Source: Actinotignum timonense
GTDB lineage: Bacteria > Actinomycetota > Actinomycetes > Actinomycetales > Actinomycetaceae
Length of the DNA: 37,952 nt
NCBI RefSeq assembly: GCF_900155575.1
Contig: NZ_LT706966.1
Location: forward strand, 1,293,364-1,331,315
Reading direction: 5' to 3'
This document shows, one piece after another, positions 26,260-35,348 of this stretch. The notes under the pieces were generated by a model. That model had not been told where the DNA came from, did not search any database, and saw only the letters and a list, made by a program, of their open reading frames with translations. The position numbers were made by a program, and so were the translations under genes. How positions within the stretch are numbered: position 1 is the first letter of the stretch; every line of letters begins with the position of its first letter.

Positions 26260-28386
26260 GTGGCACAAGAAGTGCTTACGGACCTTTCCAAGGTTCGCAA
26301 TATCGGCATCATGGCGCACATCGATGCCGGCAAAACAACGACCACCGAACGCATCCTGCTCTACACCGGCATCAACCACAAGCTGGGTGAAACCCATGAC
26401 GGCGCCTCGACGACCGACTGGATGGAACAGGAAAAGGAACGCGGCATTACGATTACGTCTGCCGCTGTGACCGCGTTCTGGAAGGGTACGCAGTTCAATA
26501 TCATCGACACCCCCGGCCACGTTGATTTCACCGTGGAAGTGGAGCGGTCCCTGCGCGTGCTGGACGGCGCCATCGCGGTGTTCGACGGTAAGGAAGGCGT
26601 GGAGCCGCAGTCGGAAACCGTGTGGCGTCAGGCTGATAAGTACCATGTGCCGCGTATTTGCCTCATCAACAAGATGGATAAGTTGGGGGCTAACTTCGAC
26701 TTCTCCGTCCAGACCATTCGGGACCGCCTCGGCGCCCACCCGACTGTCATCACCTTCCCGATCGGCGCGGAGAATGACTTCTCCGGCGTGGTGGATGTCC
26801 TCAAGATGAAGGCCATCCGCTTCCCCGAAAAGGACGCCCAGGGTAATGACACCTGGGGCGCCGTGGTGGTGGAAGAGGATATCCCCGCGGAACTGCAGGC
26901 CAAGGCCGAAGAACTGCGTATGGCCGCCATGGAAGATGCCGCCGAAGCCTCCGATGAACTCATGGAGAAGTACCTCGAGGACGGCGAGCTGAGCACCGAG
27001 GATATGATCAAGGGTCTGCGTATCCGCACCATCGCCTCGGAAATCTACCCCGTGTACGCCGGTTCGGCTTACAAGAACAAGGGTATTCAGCCCGCGCTGG
27101 ACGGCGTGGTGAACTTCCTGCCCGCCCCGATTGACGTTCCCGCTATCAAGGGCTTCAAGCCGGGTCACGAAGAAGACGGCGAAACCGAAGAACGCCACCC
27201 GAGCGAGAACGAACCGTTCTCCGCGCTGGCCTTCAAGATTGCGGTGCACCCCTTCTACGGCAAGCTCACCTACATCCGCGTGTACTCCGGTAAGGTTTCG
27301 GCCGGCACCCAGGTGCTCAACTCGGTCAAGGGCCGCAAGGAGCGCGTGGGCAAGATGTTCCAGATGCACTCCAATAAGGAAAACCCTGTTGAAGAAGCGC
27401 ATGCCGGGCATATTTACGCGTTCATTGGGCTGAAGGATACCACCACCGGTGATACCCTCTGCGCCCAGGACGCCCCGATTATTCTTGAGTCCATGTCCTT
27501 CCCGGAGCCCGTGATTCACGTGGCGATTGAGCCGAAGTCGAAGGGTGACCAAGAAAAGCTTTCCGTGGCTATTCAGAAGCTCGCGGAAGAGGATCCGACC
27601 TTCACGGTTCGTCAGGATGAGGAAACCGGCCAGACCGTTATCGGCGGTATGGGCGAACTCCACCTCGATATCCTCGTCGACCGTATGAAGCGTGAGTTCA
27701 AGGTTGATGCGAACGTCGGTGCTCCGATGGTTGCCTACCGCGAGACGATCCGCAAGAAGGTCGATAGCGTCGAATACACCCATAAGAAGCAGACGGGTGG
27801 TTCGGGCCAGTTCGCGCGTGTCATCGTCACGTTTGAGCCGCTTGACTCCAACGAAGACGGCGATACTTACGAATTTGTCAACGCCGTGACCGGTGGTCGC
27901 GTTCCGCGTGAATACATCCCGTCTGTTGATCAGGGTATCCAGGAAGCCATGCAGAATGGTGTCCTCGCCGGGTTCCCGGTGGTGGGCGTCAAGGCCACCC
28001 TGGAAGACGGCGCTTATCACGACGTCGACTCCTCGGAGCTGGCGTTCAAGATCGCGGGTAACCAGGTGTTCAAGGAAGGCGCACGCCGCGCCAACCCGGT
28101 GCTCCTGGAGCCCATCATGGACGTGGAAGTCCGCACCCCGGAAGAGTACATGGGCGACGTTATCGGCGACCTGAACTCCCGGCGCGGTATGATCAAGTCC
28201 ATGGAGGATGCGACGGGCGTCAAGATCGTGCGCGCCAACGTGCCGCTGAGCGAAATGTTCGGCTACGTTGGTGACCTGCGGTCGAAGACCCAGGGGCGCG
28301 CGGTGTATTCCATGCAGATGGATTCCTACGCCGAAGTCCCGAAGGCCGTTGCGGAACAGATCATCGCGGAATCTCGTGGTGAATAG
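26260..28386 (+). CDS. fusA: Elongation factor G
   Basis: A 708-residue translocase GTPase that moves tRNA-mRNA and, with RRF, recycles ribosomes. The G-domain motifs are [12 protein letters not shown] (G1), RGITITSAA (G2), DTPGHVDF (G3) and NKMDKLGAN (G4). [16 protein letters not shown]-like and GGSGQFARV segments mark domains III and IV. The GTG start follows GAAGAGAGCGAAAA, a weak ribosome binding site. 42 bp after rpsG, same transcript. Confidence 0.98.
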   Translation: MAQEVLTDLSKVRNIGIMAHIDAGKTTTTERILLYTGINHKLGETHDGASTTDWMEQEKERGITITSAAVTAFWKGTQFNIIDTPGHVDFTVEVERSLRVLDGAIAVFDGKEGVEPQSETVWRQADKYHVPRICLINKMDKLGANFDFSVQTIRDRLGAHPTVITFPIGAENDFSGVVDVLKMKAIRFPEKDAQGNDTWGAVVVEEDIPAELQAKAEELRMAAMEDAAEASDELMEKYLEDGELSTEDMIKGLRIRTIASEIYPVYAGSAYKNKGIQPALDGVVNFLPAPIDVPAIKGFKPGHEEDGETEERHPSENEPFSALAFKIAVHPFYGKLTYIRVYSGKVSAGTQVLNSVKGRKERVGKMFQMHSNKENPVEEAHAGHIYAFIGLKDTTTGDTLCAQDAPIILESMSFPEPVIHVAIEPKSKGDQEKLSVAIQKLAEEDPTFTVRQDEETGQTVIGGMGELHLDILVDRMKREFKVDANVGAPMVAYRETIRKKVDSVEYTHKKQTGGSGQFARVIVTFEPLDSNEDGDTYEFVNAVTGGRVPREYIPSVDQGIQEAMQNGVLAGFPVVGVKATLEDGAYHDVDSSELAFKIAGNQVFKEGARRANPVLLEPIMDVEVRTPEEYMGDVIGDLNSRRGMIKSMEDATGVKIVRANVPLSEMFGYVGDLRSKTQGRAVYSMQMDSYAEVPKAVAEQIIAESRGE

Positions 28387-28400
28387 TCGCCGGTTTCGTT

Positions 28401-28425
28401 TACAATAGGTAACTGTTCGGAACAG
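28401..28425 (+). promoter_or_regulatory. tuf -10 element followed by a palindrome
   Basis: TACAAT (28401-28406) with a poor -35. At the expected start lies CTGTTCGGAACAG (28413-28425), six-base arms around G. It may be an operator or a 5' hairpin in the tuf leader. Confidence 0.4.
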
Positions 28426-28490
28426 ACCGGATTATGCGCGAGCATCATCCACATAGCTGTAAGTAATTTCTAGAGTCCCAGGAGGGCCCA

Positions 28491-29681
28491 GTGGCGAAGG
28501 CCAAGTACGATAAGTCCAAGCCGCATATGAACATTGGCACCATCGGTCACGTCGATCACGGAAAGACGACCACGACCGCTGCTATCACCAAGGTTCTGTC
28601 GGATAAGTACCCGGATCTGAACGAGTACACCCCGTTCGATCAGGTTGACAACGCTCCCGAAGAGCGCCAGCGCGGTATTACCATCAACGTGTCCCACGTG
28701 GAATACCAGACCGAGAAGCGTCACTACGCACACGTTGACGCCCCCGGCCACGCGGACTACATCAAGAACATGATCACCGGTGCGGCCCAGATGGACGGCG
28801 CGATCCTCGTGGTTGCGGCGACCGACGGCCCGATGGCCCAGACCCGCGAGCACGTGCTGCTCGCCCGTCAGGTTGGCGTGCCCCAGATCATCGTTGCTCT
28901 CAACAAGTCCGATATGGTTGACGACGAAGAGCTGCTCGAACTCGTGGAAATGGAAGTTCGTGAACTTCTGTCCTCCCAGGAGTACCCGGGCGATGACCTC
29001 CCGGTCGTGAAGATCTCCGCTCTCAAGGCGCTGGAAGGCGATCCGAAGTGGGTTGCTTCCATCGAAGAGCTCATGGACCAGGTGGACAACTACTTCGAGG
29101 ATCCGGTGCGTGACACCGATAAGCCGTTCCTCATGCCGATTGAGGACGTCTTCACCATTACCGGTCGTGGCACCGTGGTCACCGGCCGTGTGGAGCGCGG
29201 TATCCTCAACCTCAACGAGGAAGTGGAAATTCTCGGTATCCGCGATACCCAGAAGACCACCGTCACCGGTATCGAAATGTTCCACAAGCAGATGGACTAC
29301 GCCGAAGCCGGCGAAAACTGCGGTCTGCTGCTCCGCGGTACCAAGCGTGAAGATGTTGAGCGCGGCCAGGTTGTGGCCAAGCCCGGCACCATCACCCCGC
29401 ACACCCAGTTCGAAGCTCAGGTCTACGTGCTGAAGAAGGAAGAAGGCGGCCGTCACAACCCGTTCTTCTCCAACTACCGCCCGCAGTTCTACTTCCGCAC
29501 CACGGACGTCACCGGCGTCATCACGCTGCCTGAAGGCACCGAGATGGTTATGCCCGGCGACAACACCGAGATGTCGGTTGAGCTCATCCAGCCCATCGCC
29601 ATGGAAGAAGGCCTCGGCTTCGCTATTCGCGAGGGCGGCCACACCGTTGGTTCAGGGCGCGTCACCAAGATCATCAAGTAA
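28491..29681 (+). CDS. tuf: Elongation factor Tu
   Basis: A 396-residue GTPase that delivers aminoacyl-tRNA. G1 is [14 protein letters not shown]2 [15 protein letters not shown]3 DAPGHADY, and G4 is NKSD. The C-terminal barrel domains include [10 protein letters not shown] and [13 protein letters not shown]. The GTG at 28491 follows CAGGAGGGCCCA, a strong ribosome binding site. The 104-bp gap after fusA carries its own promoter, which fits the need for extra EF-Tu. Terminates at the hairpin 29750-29784. Confidence 0.98.
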   Translation: MAKAKYDKSKPHMNIGTIGHVDHGKTTTTAAITKVLSDKYPDLNEYTPFDQVDNAPEERQRGITINVSHVEYQTEKRHYAHVDAPGHADYIKNMITGAAQMDGAILVVAATDGPMAQTREHVLLARQVGVPQIIVALNKSDMVDDEELLELVEMEVRELLSSQEYPGDDLPVVKISALKALEGDPKWVASIEELMDQVDNYFEDPVRDTDKPFLMPIEDVFTITGRGTVVTGRVERGILNLNEEVEILGIRDTQKTTVTGIEMFHKQMDYAEAGENCGLLLRGTKREDVERGQVVAKPGTITPHTQFEAQVYVLKKEEGGRHNPFFSNYRPQFYFRTTDVTGVITLPEGTEMVMPGDNTEMSVELIQPIAMEEGLGFAIREGGHTVGSGRVTKIIK

Positions 29682-29749
29682 CTTTGATGCATCTGGGCGC
29701 AGCTACCCGGTCACCGGGTAACTGAGCAAAACGTCCGCCGCGAGGCGGG

Positions 29750-29784
29750 AAGGGACCCTAGCACTGCGCTAGGGTCCCTTTGTT
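29750..29784 (+). terminator. Terminator after tuf
   Basis: AAGGGACCCTAGC (29750-29762) pairs perfectly with GCTAGGGTCCCTT (29768-29780), loop ACTGC, then TTGTT. A smaller TACCCGG/CCGGGTA hairpin lies at 29704-29720. Confidence 0.9.
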
Positions 29785-29886
29785 ATGCGTGGGTGTTAGG
29801 GGCGCTGTGCGGTGCGCCGTTACGCTTGATGCTTGCGTGCCGTACAGGTGCGCCGCTGCGCGATGCGCAACCGCGCGGGGATGCTT

Positions 29887-29918
29887 GCGCGCCGTCGTAT
29901 ATTTGCACGACGACGCAG
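29887..29918 (+). repeat. Dispersed intergenic motif, copy 9, as an inverted pair
   Basis: GCGCGCCGTCGT (29887-29898) faces ACGACGACGCAG (29907-29918), the reverse of a GCTGCG-like copy. The core CGTCGT-N8-ACGACG surrounds the -35 of the HAD gene. Confidence 0.5.
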
Positions 29919-29931
29919 AACTTGGCAGAGT
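29903..29931 (+). promoter_or_regulatory. Promoter of the HAD gene, leaderless
   Basis: TTGCAC (29903-29908), 17 bp, CAGAGT (29926-29931); the start should fall at the ATG (29938), which has no ribosome binding site. Confidence 0.4.
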
Positions 29932-29937
29932 GGCGCT

Positions 29938-30651
29938 ATGGCTCTTGAGGACGTGTATAAGAAAATCGGGTTTCCCGGTGATATGGCGGGCAGCGTTGCC
30001 CCGGCAGCAGGAAACGCAGCCCCGGCAGCGGTGGGTGCTGCAGGCTCGGCGGGATCTGTCGCTCCGGCCGCGGTACTCTGGGATATGGACGGCACCCTGG
30101 TGGATTCTGAAGAGGAATGGGCCCGGGTATCTGGAAATGTGGTGCGTTCCCACGGTGGAATCTGGACCGATGAGGATGTGCTGGCGATCCGCGGTGCGGA
30201 TACGATTGCGCACGGGCGGCGCATGATGGCCGCGGTACGCCGCGGCGGGGGAGAAGTGGACCCCTGGAAAATGTTTGCTGAGGTGCTAAGGGCCATGGCC
30301 GATCATATGGCCGATGCGGAACTTATTGACGGGGCGGCTGAGCTCCTCGATGCTTTCTCCGCGGCCGGCATCCCGCAGGCACTTGTTACGGCCACCCCGG
30401 GCCGCCCGGTGGAAATCTTCCTGGCCGGGCCGGGAAGCAGGCTGGAGGCGGCGGTTACCGGGGATGATGACGTCCCCGGTAAACCGAATCCCGCCCCGTA
30501 CCTCCTGGGTGCGCAGCGCCTTGGCGTTCCTATTGAGAGCTGCCTCGCTTTCGAGGATTCCGGGCCGGGGCTGGCCGCGGCCCGCAATGCCGGCGCTTTC
30601 ACCGTGGATGTGGGGGAGTTCCCCCTGGCTGAACTCGCGGCTTTGCTCTAG
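29938..30651 (+). CDS. HAD-superfamily hydrolase (beta-phosphoglucomutase/phosphatase-like)
   Basis: A 237-residue soluble protein, probably a small-molecule phosphatase or phosphoglucomutase of HAD subfamily IA. Motif I is WDMDGTLVD (D49 nucleophile, D51 acid/base), motif II is the Thr of ALVTATPG, motif III the Lys of PGKPNPAPY, and motif IV FEDSGPG. A helical cap (about residues 58-125) lies between motifs I and II. Residues 15-45 before motif I are a low-complexity Ala/Gly/Pro insertion with SVAPAA twice, not seen in ordinary family members. Its substrate is not predictable. ATG 29938 fits a leaderless start; the longer open frame upstream has no support. Convergent with the ADH gene. Confidence 0.85.
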   Translation: MALEDVYKKIGFPGDMAGSVAPAAGNAAPAAVGAAGSAGSVAPAAVLWDMDGTLVDSEEEWARVSGNVVRSHGGIWTDEDVLAIRGADTIAHGRRMMAAVRRGGGEVDPWKMFAEVLRAMADHMADAELIDGAAELLDAFSAAGIPQALVTATPGRPVEIFLAGPGSRLEAAVTGDDDVPGKPNPAPYLLGAQRLGVPIESCLAFEDSGPGLAAARNAGAFTVDVGEFPLAELAALL

Positions 30652-30674
30652 CACGCCGCCGCGCGGCCCACCCG

Positions 30675-31775
30675 CTAGAAGGACGTGATAACCACGCGCC
30701 CAATCCCGGCGTGATGATCCACCATCGCCTTATAGGTGGCGTCGATATCATCAAGGGCAATTTCCGTGGCGACAAGGTCATCCAGGTGGAGGCGGCCCTG
30801 CTGGTAGAACTCCACGTACTGGGGAATATCGGTCTTAATATCGGTATTCCCCATGTACACCGCGTGGATATGGCGCCGGTGCACGAAGAATTCGTTGAGC
30901 GGATTAATGGTCCACTCCATCTCCGGCTTGAAGACCCCGGCTACGTACACGTCCCCACCCTGGCGGGTGGCGGCGATGGCCGTCTCCATCGTGGGCACGA
31001 TGCCGAGAGCCTCGAAGGACTTATCCACCCCGCGCCCCTCGGTCGCGGCGAAGATCTGCTCGATAACATCCCGGTCGCCCGCGTTCACGAAGTGGGTCAT
31101 CCCGAATTTCTTTCCGAATTCTTCCTTCTCCGGGTTGGTATCCACCCCGATAATCCGGCTGGCCCCGGCAATGCGGGCGCCGTTGACGATGCTCAGGCCC
31201 ACTCCGCCCAAGCCCACCACCGCCACGGTGTCACCGGGGCGTACCCGCGCGGTATTGAGAGCCGCGCCCGCGCCAGTAATGACCGCGCAGCCGATCACGC
31301 AGGCCTGCGGGAAAGGCATGTCCGGGTTGATCTTCGCGATCTGGTGTTCGTGCACGAGCGCCTGCTCCGCAAAGCCGGCAATGCCGTAGGTTTGGAAAAT
31401 CGGTTCGCCTTTCCGGCTCAGCCGCGGGGCTTCGTCTGGGCCGCGTAGTGTTTCCTCCGGGAATTCGCATTCGTACATGCGTGATTCGCGGCAGGCCCGG
31501 CAGTGTCCGCAATACTGGATGAGGGAGGCAACCACGTGGTCACCCACCTTGATTTCCTTCACGTCCGGGCCTACGGCAGTAACCACGCCGGCGGCTTCGT
31601 GCCCGAGCACCTGCGGGAAGGGGAAACCGAAATTGGTGGTGGAGAGCGTGAGATCCGAGCGGCACAGGCCGGAAGCCTTGACGTCGAAAAGTACCTCGCG
31701 CCCGATGGGTTCGGCAATTTCGATATCTTCGATGGTGAACCCACCGCCCACAGAATTGACTACTGCTGCTTTCAT
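30675..31775 (-). CDS. Zinc-dependent alcohol dehydrogenase (MDR family)
   Basis: A 366-residue medium-chain dehydrogenase, likely oxidising an alcohol or reducing an aldehyde with NAD(H). The catalytic zinc residues are C38 (GLCRSD), H59-E60 (GHEAAG) and a later Cys (VIGCAVITGAG). The structural zinc site is C89, C92, C95, C103 (YCGHCRACRESRMYEC). The Rossmann motif is VAVVGLGGVGLS, and IIGVDTNPEKEEF follows with the Asp that favours NAD. It resembles class III-like ADHs of actinobacteria; the exact substrate is unknown. RBS AGGAAAGGAG is 5-6 bp before the ATG. It starts 3 bp after the stop codon of the aldehyde dehydrogenase, so the two form one operon and may act in sequence. Confidence 0.9.
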   Translation of the reverse strand: MKAAVVNSVGGGFTIEDIEIAEPIGREVLFDVKASGLCRSDLTLSTTNFGFPFPQVLGHEAAGVVTAVGPDVKEIKVGDHVVASLIQYCGHCRACRESRMYECEFPEETLRGPDEAPRLSRKGEPIFQTYGIAGFAEQALVHEHQIAKINPDMPFPQACVIGCAVITGAGAALNTARVRPGDTVAVVGLGGVGLSIVNGARIAGASRIIGVDTNPEKEEFGKKFGMTHFVNAGDRDVIEQIFAATEGRGVDKSFEALGIVPTMETAIAATRQGGDVYVAGVFKPEMEWTINPLNEFFVHRRHIHAVYMGNTDIKTDIPQYVEFYQQGRLHLDDLVATEIALDDIDATYKAMVDHHAGIGRVVITSF

Positions 31776-31777
31776 GC

Positions 31778-33202
31778 TTACTCCTTTCCTGAAAGCGAGG
31801 AGAGGAACTCCGCCGCGGAGATTCCCTCCGGGAGAAGAATCGACTGGATATTGGCGAATTCGCGTACCCCTTCGTAGCCCATCTCGCGCCCGAAACCGGA
31901 GCGCTTGACACCGCCGAAAGGCATGCCGGCGGGAACAGCGGGAACCGGGGAGTTAATAGCAACGGTGCCGGTATCTACCCGGGCGGCAACGCGCGCGGCA
32001 TGCGCAACGTCTACCGAATGAACCGTTCCGCCCAGCCCGTAGCACGAATCATTAGCCAGTCGGATTGCTTCTTCTTCCGAGGATACCCGGTACACGCTCC
32101 AGACCGGCCCGAAAATCTCCTCGTAGAAGAGGGGGTTATCCCGCTCCACGTTTTCGAGCAGGGTGGGCTGCACCCAGGTATCTCCCTCGGGAACGATATG
32201 GCCCAGGGGAGTGGCGCTCGCCCCGCCTTCGATAGCCCGCCGAATCTGATCATTGACCGTGGCGGCCTGCTCGCGGGACGACATGGGCGGCACGGTGGTG
32301 TCTTCTGCTGCCGGGTCCCCGGGCCGCAGCTGCGCGGTGCTCTCCTTGAGGCCGGTAACGAAACGGTCATAGAGCGCATCGGGAACGATCATGCGTTTGG
32401 GGGAGGCGCATACCTGGCCGGCATTGAAGCAGCGTCCCATAATTGCCAGCTGGATGGTGGCCTCAATATCGGCGTCGTCCAAAACAATAAAGGGATCGGA
32501 ACCACCCAGTTCCATCACGGATTTCTTCAGGTGCCGGGACGCGAGCTGCGCGATTTTCGCTCCCGCAGCTTCTGAGCCGGTGAGCGTAACAATGCGTACC
32601 CGGTCGTCGCTGATGAGCCGCTCCACCTGCGCGTGGGTGGCGTAGAGATTTTGCCATACCCCGCGCGGCAGCCCGGCATCGTAGAGCACCTGGACAATCG
32701 CTGCGGCGCATTGCGGCAAAATCGACGCGTGCTTGAGGATAACCGTGTTGCCGCAGAGCATTGCGGGCGCGAAACCGCGAATGGCCTGGTAGTACGGGAA
32801 GTTCCACGGTTCAATTTCGACGACGACGCCCTCCGGGCGATAGTCAATATAGCCTTCAAAAGGTGCGGCGGTGGAGCTGACAGGGCGCGGAGCTAAAATA
32901 TTTTCCGCTTCATCAGCGAGCCAACGCAGCATTGTTGGAACGGTGCCGCCGGCTTCCCCGGTGGCTTCCCCAATGAGTTTGCCCATTTCCAGGGTGGCCA
33001 GCGCCCCGAGTTCGCTCGCGCGTTCTTCCGCGATATCCGCGGCGCGGCGCAAAATAGCGGCGCGTTCGGCGATGGAGGTGCGGCTCCACGTCTGGAATGT
33101 TTCGTGGGCCAGCTCGAGGGCCTTATCCACCTCGGCATCGGTGGCATAGGGGAACTCGGCGAGCACCTCACCGGTATAGGGATTTGTTGATCGATAGGAC
33201 AT
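31778..33202 (-). CDS. Aldehyde dehydrogenase, succinate-semialdehyde dehydrogenase-like
   Basis: A 474-residue NAD(P)-linked aldehyde dehydrogenase, MSYRSTNPYTGEVLAEFPYA at the start. The catalytic set is N134 (PWNFP), K157 (LKHAS), E231 (MELGGSDPF) and nucleophile C265 (NAGQVCASPKR). This sequence type is near the GabD/SSADH group, so succinate semialdehyde is a likely but unproved substrate. RBS GAGGAGGT is well placed before ATG 33202. Together with the following ADH it would convert an alcohol to an acid, or the reverse. This operon runs against the ribosomal genes on both sides and is an accessory insertion between tuf and rpsJ. Confidence 0.9.
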   Translation of the reverse strand: MSYRSTNPYTGEVLAEFPYATDAEVDKALELAHETFQTWSRTSIAERAAILRRAADIAEERASELGALATLEMGKLIGEATGEAGGTVPTMLRWLADEAENILAPRPVSSTAAPFEGYIDYRPEGVVVEIEPWNFPYYQAIRGFAPAMLCGNTVILKHASILPQCAAAIVQVLYDAGLPRGVWQNLYATHAQVERLISDDRVRIVTLTGSEAAGAKIAQLASRHLKKSVMELGGSDPFIVLDDADIEATIQLAIMGRCFNAGQVCASPKRMIVPDALYDRFVTGLKESTAQLRPGDPAAEDTTVPPMSSREQAATVNDQIRRAIEGGASATPLGHIVPEGDTWVQPTLLENVERDNPLFYEEIFGPVWSVYRVSSEEEAIRLANDSCYGLGGTVHSVDVAHAARVAARVDTGTVAINSPVPAVPAGMPFGGVKRSGFGREMGYEGVREFANIQSILLPEGISAAEFLSSLSGKE

Positions 33203-33259
33203 CTTTGTCTACCTCCTCGGTATGGTGGATGATCACCCGCCCGCAGCATCCGCGCTGCT

Positions 33260-33277
33260 AAGCGATGTAGATCACTT
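33260..33277. promoter_or_regulatory. Inverted repeat upstream of ALDH-ADH
   Basis: AAGCGATGTAGATCACTT: AAGCGAT and ATCACTT are 6/7 complementary around GTAG, 58 bp upstream of the ALDH ATG. Possible operator. Confidence 0.3.
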
Positions 33278-33362
33278 AAGGCCATGCTAGGTGGTGGCGG
33301 CATCCGGGGCAAGGGTGGGGCGACGGCGCCGCTGGCGGCCCGCGTGGCCGAGAGTCCGGGAG

Positions 33363-33380
33363 GCTGCGGCGTCGTCGTAC
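33363..33380 (+). repeat. Dispersed intergenic motif, copy 10 (variant B)
   Basis: GCTGCGGCGTCGTCGTAC, identical to copy 8 over 17 bases. Confidence 0.6.
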
Positions 33381-33386
33381 CGCGAC

Positions 33387-33400
33387 GTGAAGCGCTTCAC
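33387..33400. promoter_or_regulatory. LacI-type operator candidate
   Basis: GTGAAGCGCTTCAC is a perfect 14-bp palindrome with a central CG flanked by AAG/CTT, the typical form of LacI/GalR-family sites. It begins 7 bp after motif copy 10 and lies 13 bp before the -35 at 33413. Confidence 0.5.
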
Positions 33401-33412
33401 CGCAACCGTTTC

Positions 33413-33448
33413 TTGCACGAAACGCGGCCTTTCGGTAAAATTTTTACC
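33413..33448 (+). promoter_or_regulatory. Distal promoter with overlapping palindrome, upstream of rpsJ
   Basis: TTGCAC (33413-33418), 17 bp, TAAAAT (33436-33441) is among the best promoters in the window. The -10 is embedded in GGTAAAATTTTTACC (33434-33448), a 15-bp palindrome around one T. Transcription would start near 33448, 265 nt before rpsJ. Confidence 0.5.
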
Positions 33449-33510
33449 CGTGCCGGCAGGCCTTCGGGCTCGCTGGGAATGAGAAACGGCGCACGTTCGC
33501 CGTGAAAGTC

Positions 33511-33540
33511 TTGAAAGTACGCCGAAGTTTTTGGCATACT
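33511..33540 (+). promoter_or_regulatory. Proximal S10-operon promoter
   Basis: TTGAAA (33511-33516), 18 bp, CATACT (33535-33540); expected start near 33547 with a leader of about 166 nt. Confidence 0.5.
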
Positions 33541-33549
33541 TAACAAGTT

Positions 33550-33681
33550 GCTCGGATTACGAGCGAAGGAACTTAATCGGTTACCCAACGCCGATTATCG
33601 TATAAAGGGTTCTCCGTAACCTCACATAGGGCATGGCTACTAGATTTACCTCCGGTACGACACGCCCGAGTGCGGGTACCG
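33550..33681 (+). promoter_or_regulatory. Structured leader of the S10 operon
   Basis: Three hairpins: GCTCG/CGAGC (33550-33564), TAATCGG/CCGATTA (33574-33597), and CGGTAC/GTACCG (33653-33681). It could serve L4-type feedback as in other bacteria, but no known leader consensus was recognised. Confidence 0.35.
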
Positions 33682-33712
33682 GGCACCGAAGCTAAAGAGA
33701 GGTAGACGCGCC

Positions 33713-34021
33713 ATGGCGGGACAGAAGATCCGCATTCGGCTGAAGTCATATGACCACGAGGTCATTGATAGCGCGGCCAAGAAGCTCGTCGATGAAGTTG
33801 CGCGTACCGGCGCGACCGTGGTGGGACCCGTCCCGCTGCCGACGGAAAAAAACGTTTTTTGCGTTATCCGCTCGCCCCACAAGTACAAGGACTCCCGCGA
33901 TCACTTTGAGATGCGCACACACAAGCGCCTTATTGACATCGTGGATCCCACCCTGAAGACGATTGACAGCCTGCGCCGTCTCGATCTTCCGGCTGACGTC
34001 AACGTGGAAATCAAGCTCTGA
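33713..34021 (+). CDS. rpsJ: 30S ribosomal protein S10
   Basis: A 102-residue protein ([20 protein letters not shown]), also known as NusE, a partner of NusB and NusG. The conserved [20 protein letters not shown] loop is present. RBS AGAGAGGT. The segment coding EKNVF contains A7-C-G-T6 (33846-33860), unusual for the GC-rich background. First gene of the S10 operon. Confidence 0.97.
   Translation: MAGQKIRIRLKSYDHEVIDSAAKKLVDEVARTGATVVGPVPLPTEKNVFCVIRSPHKYKDSRDHFEMRTHKRLIDIVDPTLKTIDSLRRLDLPADVNVEIKL
33846..33860 (+). repeat. A7-CG-T6 palindrome inside rpsJ
   Basis: AAAAAACGTTTTTT (33847-33860) is a perfect 14-bp palindrome made of two homopolymer runs, coding E-K-N-V-F. Confidence 0.7.
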
Positions 34022-34032
34022 GGTAATACGCA

Positions 34033-34698
34033 ATGAACTCCAAGCAAGCTGTTGCCAGCAAGCCCGTGAAGGCGTTGCTGGGCACGAAGCTGGGGATGAC
34101 CCAGCTCTGGGATGAGGACGGGCGCCTCCTTCCCATTACCGTTGTGCGCGTGGGCACCAATGTGGTGACCCAGGTTCGCACCCCCGAGGTTGACGGCTAT
34201 TCCGCCGTGCAGCTCGCCTCGGGCGATGAAAAGACGAAGAACGTCACCAAGCCGCTCCAGGGCCACTTCGCTAAGGCCGGTGTTACGCCGCGCAAGAAGC
34301 TGGCGGAAATCCGCACCCCCGATGCCAGTGAATACACGCTCGGGCAGGAACTGACCGCGGATATCTTCGAAGCCGGTCAGTCCGTTGACGTTATCGGTAC
34401 CTCCCGCGGTAAGGGCTTCGCCGGTGTGATGAAGCGTCACGGCTTCGCCGGTGTGTCGGCCTCCCACGGTGCGCACCGCAACCACCGCAAGCCCGGTTCC
34501 ATCGGCGCCTGCGCCACCCCCTCGCGCGTCTTCAAGGGTCTGCGCATGGCTGGTCGCATGGGTCAGGACCGTGTCACGGTGCAGAATCTGTCCATCCACT
34601 CCGTTGACCTCGAGAACGGCCTGTTGCTCGTGGTTGGCGCCATCCCCGGTGCAAAGGGTGGCTCGGTTGTGGTCCGCACGTCCGTGAAGGGAGCCTAA
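34033..34698 (+). CDS. rplC: 50S ribosomal protein L3
   Basis: A 221-residue protein. [18 protein letters not shown] is the typical start, and [20 protein letters not shown] is the loop that approaches the peptidyl transferase centre. One of the first proteins in 50S assembly. RBS GAGGTAA; 11 bp after rpsJ. Confidence 0.97.
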   Translation: MNSKQAVASKPVKALLGTKLGMTQLWDEDGRLLPITVVRVGTNVVTQVRTPEVDGYSAVQLASGDEKTKNVTKPLQGHFAKAGVTPRKKLAEIRTPDASEYTLGQELTADIFEAGQSVDVIGTSRGKGFAGVMKRHGFAGVSASHGAHRNHRKPGSIGACATPSRVFKGLRMAGRMGQDRVTVQNLSIHSVDLENGLLLVVGAIPGAKGGSVVVRTSVKGA

Positions 34699-34700
34699 CA

Positions 34701-35348
34701 ATGGCAGACTTCAAGATTGACGTTCTCGATGAAACCGGCAAGGTGACCTCGCAGGCCACCCTCCCGGCTCAGCTCTTTGATCTCGACTTCAATATGGCGC
34801 TGGTCCACCAGGTCGTTAACGCGCAGCAAGCTGCCGCTCGCCTCGGTACCCACGCCACGAAGACCCGCGGTCAGGTGTCCGGCGGCGGCAAGAAGCCGTG
34901 GCGCCAGAAGGGGACCGGCCGGGCCCGCCAGGGTTCGATCCGCGCTCCGCAGTGGGTCGGTGGCGGCGTTGTCCACGGCCCGCAGCCGCGTGACTACTCG
35001 CAGCGCACCCCCAAGAAGATGATCGCGGCCGCGCTGCTGCAGTCCCTTTCGGACCGGGCTCGCCACGAGCGTATTCACGCCGTGACCGCTTTTGTTGCCG
35101 ATGAGACCCCGTCCACCAAGGCGGCGCGTACGCTCATCGAGAAGATGAACGAGGGGCGCAAGGCGCTCGTCGTGGTCCAGCGTGAAGATGACGCCTCGGT
35201 GCTCTCCGTGCGCAACCTCCCGCAGATCCACGTCCTCTACGTTGATCAGCTCAATAGCTACGACGTTCTTGCTGCTGACGACGTTATCTTCACCGAAGCC
35301 GCGCTCGGCGCGTTCGTGGAGAAGAACACCAAGAAGGATGAGAAGTAA
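34701..35348 (+). CDS. rplD: 50S ribosomal protein L4
   Basis: A 215-residue protein. The extended loop [19 protein letters not shown] lines the exit tunnel where macrolides bind; it is of normal type. L4 represses the S10 operon in some bacteria. The ATG follows the rplC stop by 2 bp (GGGAGCC inside rplC acts as ribosome binding site), and the stop overlaps the rplW start. Confidence 0.97.
   Translation: MADFKIDVLDETGKVTSQATLPAQLFDLDFNMALVHQVVNAQQAAARLGTHATKTRGQVSGGGKKPWRQKGTGRARQGSIRAPQWVGGGVVHGPQPRDYSQRTPKKMIAAALLQSLSDRARHERIHAVTAFVADETPSTKAARTLIEKMNEGRKALVVVQREDDASVLSVRNLPQIHVLYVDQLNSYDVLAADDVIFTEAALGAFVEKNTKKDEK

Larger units (their letters stand above)
33203..33712. other. 510-bp divergent region between the ALDH-ADH operon and the S10 operon
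   Basis: Going from left to right it holds an imperfect inverted repeat near the ALDH gene, motif copy 10, a LacI-type palindrome, a strong + strand promoter overlapping a second palindrome, the proximal S10 promoter and a structured leader. No clear ALDH promoter was found. A leaderless 10-codon frame (GTG 33450, VPAGLRARWE) follows the distal promoter; it may be chance. Confidence 0.6.
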
